From Steromphala cineraria (lineage: Eukaryota > Mollusca > Gastropoda > Trochida > Trochidae), in contig OU744733.1 of NCBI GenBank assembly GCA_916613615.1, forward strand, positions 35,875,939 to 35,939,938: a DNA stretch of 64,000 bases, given 5' to 3'. This document shows, piece after piece, positions 33,301 to 36,461 of this stretch. Numbering within the stretch: position 1 is the first letter of the stretch; every line of letters starts with the position of its first letter. A program made the position numbers and the translations under genes. Below the pieces are notes generated by a model. It ran no database searches, had not been told where the DNA came from, and saw nothing but the letters and a program-made list of their open reading frames with translations.

Positions 33301-35164
33301 AAAATAATTGTGCGGTTCTGATTTCGAACTCCATCAAGGTATTATTTCATGCCCTGAAGACACACAGCAAATTTGGTTATCCTATCTTAAATAGTTTCTG
33401 AGAAAATCTGTTCCACTTCGGGGCAGGAGATAATAATACTGATGATTTTATGATATCCATTCCTAAAAGTTCTTCCAGTAAGCTGACCTGTGTGAAGAAT
33501 GTTCGAGAAGCGTTAGAACCGAGCAGCTTGGTCTCCACCGTCGCCTGAATACTCTCTATGATGGCGTCCTCATGCAGGAAGTGAACCTCGTGCTTGGTGG
33601 GGTGAACGTTCACGTCTACATTCTGTGGTGAGATCTCTAAACTGAAATACACAATCAGACAATATTTGTTTACATCTACGTCTTTGGTGAGATCTCTAAA
33701 CTGGAATACAGTTACATCTGCACCCTTGGCGGGAACCGAACTCAGTACCACTTGATCTAAAGCCGACTGTGCTGCACTTTTACAACCCTATCACATTGTT
33801 GCACATCCTCAAACAAGATGTGTTTGTGAAACACGAATGCCTCCGGATGCATCCTGCTCACTGTGTCAAGGTCAAGGTCACAAGGTCAAATGTCATGGTG
33901 TCATCTGAAAGGTCTCATCACAAGGGATTCATATGTCAAGTATCAAAGACCTAGCTCTGACCAATCAAAAGTTATGACCAAGGTTAAAGTTTTTGTGGAC
34001 AAACGGACAGACGGACAGGTGAAAAACAATATACCCCCGGAATCTCCAATTCGGGGTTATAAAAATAGAGCTCTGTAGCACATCAGGCTTCATATTTAAT
34101 TATACTGTAGATTGTGGTCAATGTGGTTCCCTCTCTATAGGGGTCACAGGATCACCAATCCTAAAATTAAGTATATAGGCGATAAGTTGCAGTTTTCTAG
34201 GCCTTATGCTTCTGGAGAAGAAGATGAAAATAGCTAGGTTTTAAAGGGGCAGTAGCACGTTTTTAGGGGGAATATAAGGTGATGTCAGGAAAATGAAAAT
34301 TAATGGTTCAAATTGAAAGACAATGCAATAAAACTCGATGGAGCAGTAATAATTCAAATATAATATGTAAAGTTTAGCCATGCGATTCCTTTTTCTTACA
34401 GAAAATGAATTAAAGGTGTTCACACAAAATGGCCGCCCATGGATTTTAGGTGAATCGTCATACTTTGTCCTCTTACTATGGATTATTGGTTTGTGTTATG
34501 AGCTTTTTGACACTGTCAAAATAATACATTTAGCATTAACGTATAATTATCAGTGAAAAATTAAAAATATAAAATCATCAAAAAATGTGCTACTGCTCCT
34601 TAATGGTGTGGCCCCTGTGGCCCTTCTTGGGGGCCATAGGCCCACCAAAGCTACAATTATTAATTACACTGTAGATTGTGGTTCCCTCTCTATAGGGGCC
34701 ACAGGATGACCAATCCTAAAATTAAGTATATAGGCGATAAGTTTCAGATTTCTAGACCTTTAATGCTTCTGGAGAAGAAGTTGAAATGCACAAAGTAATA
34801 TCAAATGTCTACCCTCAAGCAATCAATGTTATGAGCAAAGTTAAAATTTTGTTGTGACAAACAGACTGACAGGGCAAAAACTATACACTCCCGGAATCTC
34901 ATTTGGGGGCATAAACAAAAATGCATTTACATAACCTCTTTAAATACCCCTGGCTAAAAGTAATCTTCCAGAGGCTCTTGATCTAAGATCATTAACAAAT
35001 TACATCACTTTTTTTTAAACCCTGATGGTTGTTCAGATACACTGATTCTCTGCATGAGAAGATTACCCACCTTAAGTAGAGGAATGGATGAGTGTTTTTA
35101 GGAAGATACGCCTGGTATACAGTGTCTAGAGCCTTCTTCAGTGATGAAGAGTCAACCAGTCGAT
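250..35164 (-). CDS. MLH1: MLH1 DNA mismatch-repair protein, partial gene (five internal exons)
   Basis: This is the MutL-homologue ATPase that partners PMS2/PMS1 and acts after MutS in nuclear mismatch repair. In minus-strand order the model joins 35164-35071, 33641-33488, 30514-30451, 1660-1468 and 350-250. All four introns have GT donors and AG acceptors and all phases match. The first two exons encode the end of the transducer domain, with [28 protein letters not shown] and the KLLGSN segment. The next two encode the short linker and the conserved [13 protein letters not shown] motif. The last enters the C-terminal dimerisation domain ([11 protein letters not shown]). I found no frameshift or stop. 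The 5' (ATPase) and 3' exons lie outside the window. The linker is shorter than in human MLH1. Assignment rests on remembered similarity to vertebrate MLH1; the exon lengths of 94 and 154 bp match human exons 10 and 11 as I recall them. Confidence 0.93.
351..1042. other. MLH1 intron, no recognised feature
   Basis: AT-rich intron between the 101-bp and 193-bp MLH1 exons. The short open frame reaching into the following MITE (898-1098) shows no protein-like pattern. Confidence 0.6.
1043..1366 (+). mobile_element. TTAA MITE family P2, diverged copy
   Basis: TTAAAGTGGCAGTAGCACG on the left and CGTGCTCAACTGCCCCTTTAA-like sequence on the right. It sits in the MLH1 intron between the 101- and 193-bp exons and is more diverged than the other copies. 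Confidence 0.82.
1468..1660 (-). CDS. MLH1: MLH1 exon (193 bp, linker with the QKLDAF motif)
   Basis: The acceptor CAATCATCAG lies above 1660 and the donor GAAGA|GTAAGA below 1468. Two bases complete a Glu codon from the 64-bp exon. Then follow [20 protein letters not shown], the best-conserved linker motif of MLH1, and a Ser/Thr/Asn-rich stretch with an internal near-repeat ([10 protein letters not shown] / [10 protein letters not shown]), ending MEVDE. The open frame continues upstream through the splice site into a MITE, so its apparent Met is not the start. The native intron between the acceptor AG and the MITE is only 18 bp long. Confidence 0.93.
1681..2231. mobile_element. piggyBac-like TTAA element (P1) abutting an MLH1 splice acceptor
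   Basis: Near-perfect terminal inverted repeats TTAACCCTTACGATGCGGG and CCCGCATCGTAAGGGTTAA enclose about 550 bp. The TTAA target and CCCT-type ends fit piggyBac-like MITEs. A partly repeated block occurs inside (TGTGCGC..ATATACATATG..TACATGGAAATAAAGACAA, near 1791 and 1979). No transposase is encoded. The left end is 18 bp from the AG of the MLH1 193-bp exon, and the right TTAA is shared with the next MITE. Confidence 0.88.
2228..2594 (+). mobile_element. TTAA MITE family P2, full-length copy
   Basis: Ends TTAAAGGGGCAGTAGCACG and its inverted complement, about 365 bp long, non-coding. It starts in the TTAA that ends element P1, so the two are back to back. Copies also occur at 24493, 34241, 36092, 45053 and 48408. 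Confidence 0.9.
2595..4003. other. MLH1 intron with one TIR-element fragment
   Basis: Mostly unremarkable intron. At about 2895-3015 a fragment matches the TIR element of 26431-27057, with a shared GATTGCCTCCAATCAG block, AACAGAGGCT, and the end CTCTGTGGGGAGAGAATGAT. I see no exon or conserved ORF in the rest. Confidence 0.6.
4010..5273 (+). mobile_element. Tandem-core non-autonomous element, family A
   Basis: The element starts with the palindrome AGAGCCATTGGCTCT followed by GTAGCTCATCAGGC. It carries about seven units of 142-149 bp (GGTCACAGGGCCACCAAAGC...), then a GACGGACGG microsatellite and the end GGCCAGATGAGCT. AAAAAT flanks both ends (4004-4009, 5274-5279). The layout matches the bivalve pearl/HINE type of Helentron-derived elements; the name is inferred. 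Open frames inside are products of the repeat unit. Confidence 0.8.
5280..5985. other. MLH1 intron, no recognised feature
   Basis: AT-rich non-coding sequence; no repeat end, splice-supported exon or RNA gene was seen. Confidence 0.55.
5986..6421 (+). mobile_element. Tandem-core element, family C, left part (split by the Gypsy insertion)
   Basis: It begins near CATACCCCCGCTCCCC and contains diverged family C units (AGGGTACATCTAGAGATAATGG, then a GAGTCACT block). The Gypsy element interrupts a unit after ATAG, and the unit resumes at 18064. The uninterrupted sequence is seen near 28.79 kb. Confidence 0.7.
6422..7071 (+). repeat. 5' LTR of the Gypsy element
   Basis: 650 bp, identical to the 3' LTR except for about three substitutions and the absence of a 146-bp segment. 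Visible promoter parts are a CCAAT at about 6721 and TATAAA at 6749. A polyadenylation signal AATAAA lies at 6920. Confidence 0.95.
6721..6754 (+). promoter_or_regulatory. Likely LTR promoter (CCAAT and TATAAA)
   Basis: CCAAT at about 6721 is followed 28 bp later by TATAAA, and the LTR's AATAAA lies about 170 bp downstream. This is the expected U3-R order. A second TATATAA is present at about 6649. Confidence 0.5.
7075..7090 (+). other. Putative primer-binding site
   Basis: TGGTGAGAATCTTC begins three bases after the 5' LTR. TGG matches the CCA end of a tRNA; I cannot name the tRNA. Confidence 0.55.
7170..7515 (+). mobile_element. Truncated tandem-core element, family A-like, in the Gypsy leader
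   Basis: Two units (GGTCACAGGGTCACCAAAGT...), then a GACGGACGG microsatellite and the family end CTGATGAGCTAAAAA. It lacks the palindromic left end. It occupies most of the 520 bp between the 5' LTR and protease, where gag would be expected. Confidence 0.7.
7593..8639 (+). CDS. Gypsy aspartic protease and start of reverse transcriptase
   Basis: The frame opens at an ATG with no gag frame before it. Residues 37-50 carry the retropepsin active site [13 protein letters not shown], and later [11 protein letters not shown] matches the second conserved ILG motif of retropepsins. The middle (about residues 150-250) is a linker found in some Gypsy lineages. From about residue 285 the RT entry motif is present ([20 protein letters not shown] followed by PIRCRPYR). 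The frame ends at a premature TGA caused by a shift near 8630, after which RT continues in another frame. The protein would act in polyprotein processing. The true start is unsure because gag is absent. Confidence 0.85.
   Translation: MSSGMDGNFEGEIPIVSLVTPLAKSIIKADFGDCSAACLVDSGSSVNCISSNFLELAFPDVKVGKSRFPHVRGVGGSLVEVNGSVVLDFSIEGQEFSDRFHVLPTMPKAVILGLEFLEENDVVLDFSCDSLIIDNKTSDRHYVRFMTSSEMSGLAKTIDQIYIPSQSEIHFKVRLENVPDGVTILIEPISSLAENFEVAGGNTICQSNNGIGTFRLMNPSQEEIVLEKDSVVGSFSYIDVDNIFDTDCEQVNTVQTDTDGDKQDKDYVNIAKELGFDLANAQLTKEQRHRPLEFLGRNRDIFSTSLTDLGKTDMHYHEIDTGNTAPIRCRPYRQSPHLQKVTEELPEE
8640..9372 (+). pseudogene. Gypsy reverse transcriptase domain
   Basis: From 8640 the frame reads KNDLIEES, a stop, [20 protein letters not shown], a stop, DYRKLNAV. 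It is then open from 8755 with [14 protein letters not shown], the LPQG motif ([10 protein letters not shown]) and the catalytic YIDD (9019-9030). [11 protein letters not shown] and [12 protein letters not shown] of the thumb/connection follow. All core RT motifs are recognisable, but the two TGA codons and the flanking frameshifts prevent one continuous product. The order and motifs are those of Ty3/Gypsy RT. Confidence 0.92.
9372..10330 (+). pseudogene. Gypsy RNase H domain, split by a MITE
   Basis: After the frameshift near 9370 the frame reads [19 protein letters not shown], then the RNase H motif [17 protein letters not shown] and [12 protein letters not shown] 379-bp MITE interrupts the next codon. 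The protein resumes at 10002 with [24 protein letters not shown] and [15 protein letters not shown], ending in [16 protein letters not shown]. Removing the MITE and one copy of its CTTAGC duplication restores the frame exactly. This is the usual Gypsy RNase H, which degrades the RNA of the RNA-DNA hybrid. Confidence 0.9.
9623..10001. mobile_element. 379-bp MITE with 13-bp TIRs inside Gypsy RNase H
   Basis: Perfect terminal inverted repeats CAGACCTGCCTAC and GTAGGCAGGTCTG are flanked by a CTTAGC duplication (9617-9622, 10002-10007). The interior is rich in AAGTGTA/GTGTAC-like words and codes for nothing. A 6-bp (possibly 7-bp) duplication is unusual; the Dada superfamily is known for 6-7 bp, but no transposase is present to confirm this. 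Confidence 0.92.
10452..12269 (+). CDS. Gypsy integrase with GPY/F-like module and basic Gln/Lys-rich tail
   Basis: Zinc-binding HHCC motif: H112, H121, C150 and C153, with the typical YFWPGM between. Integrase core with DD35E: D182 (RWHIDILGP), D242 (LISDRGQNF) and E278 (CVERMN), with YHPQTN just before the Glu. A GPY/F-like module follows at about residues 393-455 ([20 protein letters not shown]), with GSY in place of GPF/Y. From about residue 480 the tail is low-complexity K/Q/N/S. The frame stops at 12269 only because a tandem-core element is inserted there; skipping the insert continues the basic tail in frame into the chromodomain-like region. The start is uncertain because upstream pol is shifted. 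It catalyses integration of the cDNA. Confidence 0.93.
   Translation: MPEEVVASIYSVNTDIPKDEILEVTIQAHPNLHHLQRVCPDFMQVFDYKEENILPDDEKERHKVLVEADRYEIDNGILYRFVPQRQKGHTDKFIKQLAVPRTLRNQVLQAYHDALLGGCHHGKERMHNTIRPKYFWPGMYQEISTYVQSCEVCQQSKRHYHAKKAPLCPMPVEEIFTRWHIDILGPLPTTPEKYKYILVITDAASRWCEAFPIRTQEAKEVANVMVREIFCRYGAPRTLISDRGQNFMSKLIKAICELFEVKMTHTSPYHPQTNSCVERMNSYINQSLRAYCNKSQNDWDHLLPGIMMAYRMAPNSSTQKSPFISLFGREMRAPQDVTLIPKENLGKNDRSYLSNLLEELEITRQVAAENNARAKEVYSEQYNRKAKEPEFVPGQRVWLYCQKVEKGLSSKLTKKWYGSYYIVNLGPNYTYKLRRSSDNKIHKPLVHANCLKPYFDPADRPQNPPEPLLHNNDNMDPDVIEDDSSQNENNLQQEENQKDKEVQKEKPKECQQKQNGPKSIKQSKKKTGIQAKSQEHQQNPNDSSSSQSKYKKNEKDKTNNQNSKAQPNKKNTGTQETKSQQEKQQKPKDSSTSKTKNKDKTNNQK
12268..13169 (+). mobile_element. 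Tandem-core element family A (first of a pair) inside the Gypsy ORF
   Basis: It starts AGAGCCATTGGCTCTGTAGC and carries units of about 143 bp (GTTGTGACCCCTGTGACCC...), then GACGGACGG and GATGAGCT. A mini-element seems to end at about 12338 (GATGAGCTAAAAAT), so this part may itself be composite. The AAAAAT at the left end (12262-12267) matches the one at the right end of the pair (14154-14159). Confidence 0.78.
13176..14153 (+). mobile_element. Tandem-core element family A (second of a pair)
   Basis: It starts directly after the AAAAAT that ends the first element. It has the same palindromic AGAGCCATTGGCTCT left end, about six units like those at 4.0-5.3 kb, a GGACGGACGG microsatellite and the end GGCCAGATGAGCT. 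The Gypsy coding sequence resumes in frame after AAAAAT at 14159. Confidence 0.8.
14160..15010 (+). CDS. Gypsy C-terminal region: chromodomain-like and chromo-shadow-like segments
   Basis: Continuation of the integrase tail after the inserted elements. About 14300-14400 reads [20 protein letters not shown], then [12 protein letters not shown]. This resembles a chromodomain (Y-x-V/I-K-W-K, then N-x-W-E and a C-terminal helix), as found at the end of chromovirus integrases. A basic stretch ([13 protein letters not shown]) follows. At 14612-14776 a second segment ([20 protein letters not shown], then [18 protein letters not shown] and NECWSELYK) resembles a chromo-shadow domain in length and hydrophobic spacing (IIG, a beta pair, then a helix ending near E-x-L-x-W). 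About 75 more residues are unrecognised. Chromo identity is likely; the shadow identity is an inference by eye. These parts would target integration to chromatin. Confidence 0.7.
15340..16190 (+). repeat. Imperfect tandem repeat in the Gypsy 3' region
   Basis: Copies of ATGTATGACGCATAATGTGC occur near 15360, 15575, 15673, 15767 and 16016, each followed by a TGCATTTCAGCT-like block. Spacing is irregular, about 95-250 bp. Confidence 0.8.
17250..17263 (+). other. Polypurine tract
   Basis: GAGCGAGGGGAAGA directly precedes the 3' LTR, the expected plus-strand primer of an LTR element. Confidence 0.8.
17264..18059 (+). repeat. 3' LTR of the Gypsy element
   Basis: 796 bp. It matches the 5' LTR apart from about three substitutions and a 146-bp segment near 17556-17702, bounded by AGT on both sides, that is missing from the 5' copy. 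The AGT repeat suggests a microhomology deletion in the 5' LTR, or a 3-bp-duplicating insertion here. Confidence 0.95.
18098..19373 (+). mobile_element. Tandem-core element, family B, copy 1
   Basis: It starts GACATGGTCGAGCTATATCC with the subterminal CCCCCGCAA block. About five units of 168-171 bp follow (GTTCTTCATGACACACCTTC...), then GACGGACGG and the end TTGTTGCGGGGGAT. The left arm of the terminal hairpin, present in copy 2, is missing here. Open frames inside repeat each other and are not genes. Confidence 0.82.
19374..20385. other. MLH1 intron with a possible SINE-like tail
   Basis: The only notable part is about 19600-19795, which ends TTTGCGCACTATATAAGAAC and an (ATT)n run, typical of SINE or LINE 3' tails. 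A block around 19665 (AATGTCATCGTGAC) recurs near 21923, upstream of the beta-propeller gene. Confidence 0.5.
20386..21581. mobile_element. 1.2-kb TIR element (family T), copy 1
   Basis: Perfect 20-bp inverted ends ACCGTATCCTCGCGGGTATA and complement, with TA at both borders. GGGGGTGGGCTTTAAACCGC-like words are repeated near each end. No transposase is encoded. A second copy lies at 49448-50656. Confidence 0.92.
22000..22007 (+). promoter_or_regulatory. TATA box of the beta-propeller gene
   Basis: TATAAATA lies about 105 bp before the start codon, consistent with a short 5' UTR. A second TTATAA occurs at about 22029. Confidence 0.5.
22112..23500 (+). CDS. Secreted coiled-coil and YWTD/LDLR-B-like beta-propeller protein
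   Basis: A single 462-codon frame from ATG to TGA, intronless, opposite to MLH1 and inside its 28.8-kb intron. Residues 1-21 ([20 protein letters not shown]) form a clear signal peptide. Residues 25-175 are charged and heptad-like (EISSLPDR..., [20 protein letters not shown]), a likely coiled-coil stalk with a CSKC pair near 134-137. Residues 180-202 are Thr/Ser-rich, a likely O-glycosylated linker. Residues 203-462 repeat a beta pattern (e.g. [36 protein letters not shown]) resembling LDL-receptor class B blades. Several N-x-S/T sites are present. The combination also recalls olfactomedin-type proteins. No YWTD is strictly conserved, so function is not assigned; an extracellular adhesion or recognition role is only a guess. 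AATAAA at 23903 may end the transcript. Confidence 0.8.
   Translation: MEGARFFLVIILLSFLYCASCKSDIQTITEKISSLPDRPNRSVTGSSIIDLYNYIISLKEDFRTLSDTISGASVEDIIKSQVISETRHLKRDNHRMKRQFHEMKKTLGRVQADNNRYQDLLLRVGGEKGELISCSKCIESEGIDRKFAELDHGLSDLNITLMEQSDLLKSSRNEKDSGMKTTTQSPSTVSLTTTTLTTKPPAEMSRILIAPIWSSNKQQFRYVDINSNSVNMYSYLNLKNIISVIYMSRLNSLLVGLRDPDKIITSEINSTRVQTVRDNVRTYSMAADEERGIIFLTTYLPSYTISRMTLKGKNLTTLVSLESYGGWPSGIAVNPGTGMIFACVEYYLFSVSYDGSGLTTLDTGDYMYAVTLDITQGVLYYNKKNTLMKKSLASNKTTKVTSLISGHALWNLIYYRDRVYYSTYYRSPGIVGEVIVGQDMEATTLQTLDVDSPYTLGICLLP
23501..24492. other. 3' flank of the beta-propeller gene
   Basis: AT-rich, no ORF. AATAAA at 23903-23908 is a plausible polyadenylation signal for the preceding gene, implying a 3' UTR of about 400 bases. 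Confidence 0.5.
24493..24868 (-). mobile_element. TTAA MITE family P2, full-length, inverted orientation
   Basis: TTAA at both borders. The right TIR CGTGCTACTGCCCCTTTAA is intact and the left one is slightly diverged (AAAGGGTTAGTAGCAC). Confidence 0.9.
25290..26395 (+). pseudogene. Degraded DDE_Tnp_4-type (Harbinger/IS5-like) transposase
   Basis: Three frame fragments keep the family order. At 25305-25490: [32 protein letters not shown] and [11 protein letters not shown], the helix-turn-helix part seen before DDE_4 domains. At 25510-25680: [15 protein letters not shown], then ATFSRYK, LKTMIGV and RGLITFIS, the first catalytic Asp region. At 26096-26395: [13 protein letters not shown], then [13 protein letters not shown] and [18 protein letters not shown], with the second Asp and the Glu of the DDE triad. 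About 400 bp of unrelated sequence (25680-26090) and several stops and shifts separate them, so it is inactive. Families of this type are common in molluscs. It lies just left of a TIR element (26431-27057) that it may or may not have mobilised. Confidence 0.85.
26431..27057. mobile_element. TIR element with about 75-bp arms
   Basis: Left arm TCTGAGACCATTCTCTCCCC..CAGAGGCAACTCAGTTATAC is inverted at the right (..GCCTCTGTGGGGAGAGAATG). Both arms continue to an AACAGAGGCT/AGCCTCTGTT block. The interior is non-coding. A fragment of the same family lies at about 2895-3015. Confidence 0.8.
27425..28499 (+). mobile_element. Tandem-core element, family B, copy 2
   Basis: Same left end as the copy at 18098 (CAGCTGACATGGTCGAGC) and four units of 167-171 bp. 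A (GGAC)n tract precedes the complete 3' hairpin CCCCGCAAC-TTCG-TTGTTGCGGGG at 28473-28497. The 3' hairpin and the matching subterminal CCCCCGCAA at the left fit Helentron-type ends. Confidence 0.85.
28500..29731 (+). mobile_element. Tandem-core element, family C
   Basis: Seven units of about 171 bp (AAAGGCACAACTAGGGATCATG ... TTTAGTCATGTTTCCATGG), then a GGACAGACGGACGG tract and a terminal hairpin (TACCCCCGC..GCGGGGGTA). It abuts family B copy 2 without a gap. It contains the sequence CATAGAGTCACTGTTTTAGT, which equals the empty target of the Gypsy insertion. Confidence 0.85.
30099..30434. mobile_element. hAT-like MITE with palindromic GATACGATAC content
   Basis: Ends GGGATGTCAAGATACA and TGTATCATGACATCCC are inverted repeats. 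The interior has many GATAC/GTATC words and is non-coding. The right end is 16 bp from the MLH1 64-bp exon donor. I could not recognise a target duplication, so the superfamily is a guess. Confidence 0.75.
30451..30514 (-). CDS. MLH1: MLH1 microexon-like exon (64 bp, linker start)
   Basis: The acceptor TTTTCTACAG lies above 30514 and the strong donor GCG|GTAAGTATAC lies below 30451. The exon starts in phase 0 directly after the FFTQ codons of the upstream exon. It encodes 21 residues beginning ALLPGAPV and ending GEASS, plus the first base of the next codon. ALLPG corresponds to the TLLPG segment that opens the disordered linker of vertebrate MLH1. The donor side of the intron runs into a GGGATGTCA-ended MITE only 16 bp away. 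The exon is too short to be seen as an open frame on its own; phase and homology support it. Confidence 0.88.
30515..30940. other. MLH1 intron, no recognised feature
   Basis: AT-rich intron between the 64-bp exon and the next element; the short open frame at 30600 has no protein signature. Confidence 0.55.
30936..31297 (+). mobile_element. Tandem-core element A remnant inside a P2 MITE remnant
   Basis: Outer sequence TTTAAAAGGGCAGT on the left and TGTGCTACTGCCTCTTCAA on the right are the ends of a P2 MITE. Between them (about 30950-31280) lie two family A units, a GGATGGACGG tract and the end CTGATGAGCTAAAAAT. Confidence 0.7.
31480..31840. repeat. Tandem duplication of about 175 bp
   Basis: Two copies of a segment containing ATTGGTTGACAGAA..GGAAGATAAG, AAAGTACAGTATTCTTAGAT and GAATGAAACCTTCGTAATTA, starting near 31488 and 31658. 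Non-coding. Confidence 0.8.
31841..32250. other. MLH1 intron, no recognised feature
   Basis: No repeat end, exon or RNA gene recognised. Confidence 0.5.
32251..32442. mobile_element. Foldback MITE with arms of about 60 bp
   Basis: ATCTTCCTACGCAAAACC..CCAGTTTCCAAACTGTCA..GCCTTGCTGCA is inverted with few mismatches at 32385-32442, with about 70 bp between the arms. No target duplication was identified. Confidence 0.8.
32502..32989 (-). mobile_element. TTAA MITE family P4, copy 1 (inverted)
   Basis: Ends TTAAAGTGACACAGAGTATC and its counterpart ATACTCTGTGTCTCCTTAA, about 490 bp. Other copies lie at 45883-46378 and 51007-51502. Non-coding. Confidence 0.9.
32990..33487. other. MLH1 intron with a diverged repeat
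   Basis: Contains ACAAGGGCAATAACTC/ACAAGGGCAAGAACTC repeats at about 33172 and 33280 and a GGTTATYCWATCTTA word repeated twice, remnants of a tandem-core element. No exon is seen. Confidence 0.55.
33488..33641 (-). CDS. MLH1: MLH1 exon (154 bp, equivalent of human exon 11)
   Basis: The acceptor is TGTATTTCAG at 33642 and the donor is ACACAG|GTCAGC below 33488. The exon carries one base of a split Ser codon plus 51 codons. They cover [19 protein letters not shown], the segment that positions the catalytic Lys loop in MutL transducer domains, then FLHEDAIIE and ETKLLGSN, ending RTFFTQ. Immediately upstream in the intron (33668-33700) lies a diverged copy of the acceptor and of the first 33 bases of this exon, described separately. 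Exon sequence and phase are intact. Confidence 0.95.
33642..33716 (-). repeat. Partial duplication of the MLH1 exon acceptor (decoy 3' splice site)
   Basis: Minus-strand bases just upstream of the 154-bp exon repeat its start. A TGTATTCCAG acceptor at 33701 is followed by TTTAGAGATCTCACCA and a degraded GTAGATGTAAAC, 59 bp before the real acceptor. The copy is one base shorter than the true exon start. Splicing to it in the correct phase would reach a TAG after about seven codons. It looks like a short tandem duplication that has decayed. Confidence 0.8.
33845..34062 (+). mobile_element. Short tandem-core element with one unit and terminal hairpin
   Basis: A CAAGGTCAAGGTCACAAGGTCA core, then GGACAGACGGACAG and the hairpin CCCCCGGAATCTCCAATTCGGGG at about 34033-34056. 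Same layout as families B-E, but a different core. Confidence 0.7.
34065..34922 (+). mobile_element. Tandem-core element A-like, split by a P2 MITE
   Basis: Left part 34065-34240 starts with the family A-like AGAGCTCTGTAGCACATCAGGC. The right part (34604 on) resumes with GGTGTGGCCCCTGTGGCCC, ending with a CTCCCGGAATCTCATTTGGGGG hairpin-like sequence. The interruption is a TTAA MITE. Confidence 0.72.
34241..34603 (+). mobile_element. TTAA MITE family P2, nested in a tandem-core element
   Basis: TTAAAGGGGCAGTAGCACG at the left and GTGCTACTGCTCCTTAA at the right, about 360 bp. It interrupts the element described at 34065-34922. Confidence 0.9.
35071..35164 (-). CDS. MLH1: MLH1 exon (94 bp, equivalent of human exon 10)
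   Basis: Read on the minus strand, the acceptor ends TTTGCAG before 35164 and the donor is AAG|GTGGGTAA below 35071. Two bases complete a His codon from the unseen upstream exon. Thirty codons follow, including [16 protein letters not shown] and [13 protein letters not shown], and the last two bases (AG) pair with the T of the next exon to give Ser. This is the part of the MutL transducer domain just before the invariant LEISPQ strand. Translation runs on past the donor without a stop for a while, so the donor was chosen by phase and homology. Confidence 0.94.
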
Positions 35165-36091
35165 CTGCAAACATAAATATAGATTTTAATTATTTCTAAC
35201 AATATGTACGAAGTTGTAAGTATTCAATTTACATAGTTGAATGTTTTGTTTAATTTGTAATAGTCTATTTTTTTGTATCCTATAAATAGATATATTTCCA
35301 AACTTAACAGTTAGGGTTGAGTAAATTTTGAACCCTTGAAAACTGTATAGGCAATGCTAAATCATTCTGCTAAAGAAGTATTTTTGAATTTTTTTATCTA
35401 TTCATTGTATATAAAAGTAGCTATATAAATATAAGCAAAAACTACAATAGATTTTTTTCCACTTCACTTTGCCTTTTTGAAAAGAAATTTTTTATTGGAA
35501 AGGACCAATTCAAAAGATGCTTCAAACCAGCATTTGTCATTGTTATCGTATTACGACAAATTGTAAGATCACATTGTTCAAATGTCAATTTGGTCAACCA
35601 TTTTCACCAACATGTTTATCAAAATTTAATTTTATGATATACCAAATTTCCTCTGCTGAATTAATTAGCGCCAGGATGTTTATAAGCGGAATTACAGTAT
35701 TCAGCCATATGCACTTAAAATGTCATACATAAACAAGTTCAAAGAAAATCAGAAGCATACGTACATCATACATCAGACCTCTTTGAAGTTAGAATTTTGA
35801 TTTTCCTATTAATTTTCATATAACCAGCTCAACATTTTTTCCACAGAAAGGGTCTATGGAGACTCGAATCACCAAGACATGTGAACATGAAGCGTACATT
35901 TCATTCCTTTGATCATTTACATCATGGCAGTTATATATATCTTGATATTTCACCCAGCAAAACATCACAAACTGAGCTTGTAACTCCATACTTTTCTGGT
36001 GGAGATTGCGACACTAAGACTAAATAGAGTATAAGATCCTAAGGATTACAAACTTCTCTATTTACAAGTTCTGATATAATGGCATAGATGC
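35165..36091. other. MLH1 intron upstream of the 94-bp exon, nothing recognised
   Basis: Searched on the minus strand for the preceding MLH1 exon (an FINH-type end with a donor) without success. Open frames here are short and AT-driven. Confidence 0.5.
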
Positions 36092-36461
36092 TTAAAGGGG
36101 CAGTAGCACGTTTTTAGGGGGAATATAAGGTGATGTCAGGAAAATGAAAATTAATGGTTCCAATTGAAAGACAATGTATTTAAACTAAATGGAGCAGTAA
36201 TAATTCAAATATTTAACGTAAAGTTTAGTCATGCGATTCCTTTTTCTTACAGAAAATGAATTAAAATTAAGGTGTTCACACAAAAATGGCGGCCTATGTA
36301 TTTTATGTGCATCTTCATGCTTTGTCCTCTGATTATGGATGATTGGCTTGTGTAATGACATTTTTGACACTGTCAAAATAATACATTTAACATTAACTTA
36401 CAATTATCACTGAAAATTTTAAAATATAAAATTATCAAAAAACGTGCTACTGCCCCTTTAA
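36092..36461 (+). mobile_element. TTAA MITE family P2, full-length copy
   Basis: Intact TIRs TTAAAGGGGCAGTAGCACG and complement, about 370 bp. It is one of the best-preserved copies. Confidence 0.92.
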
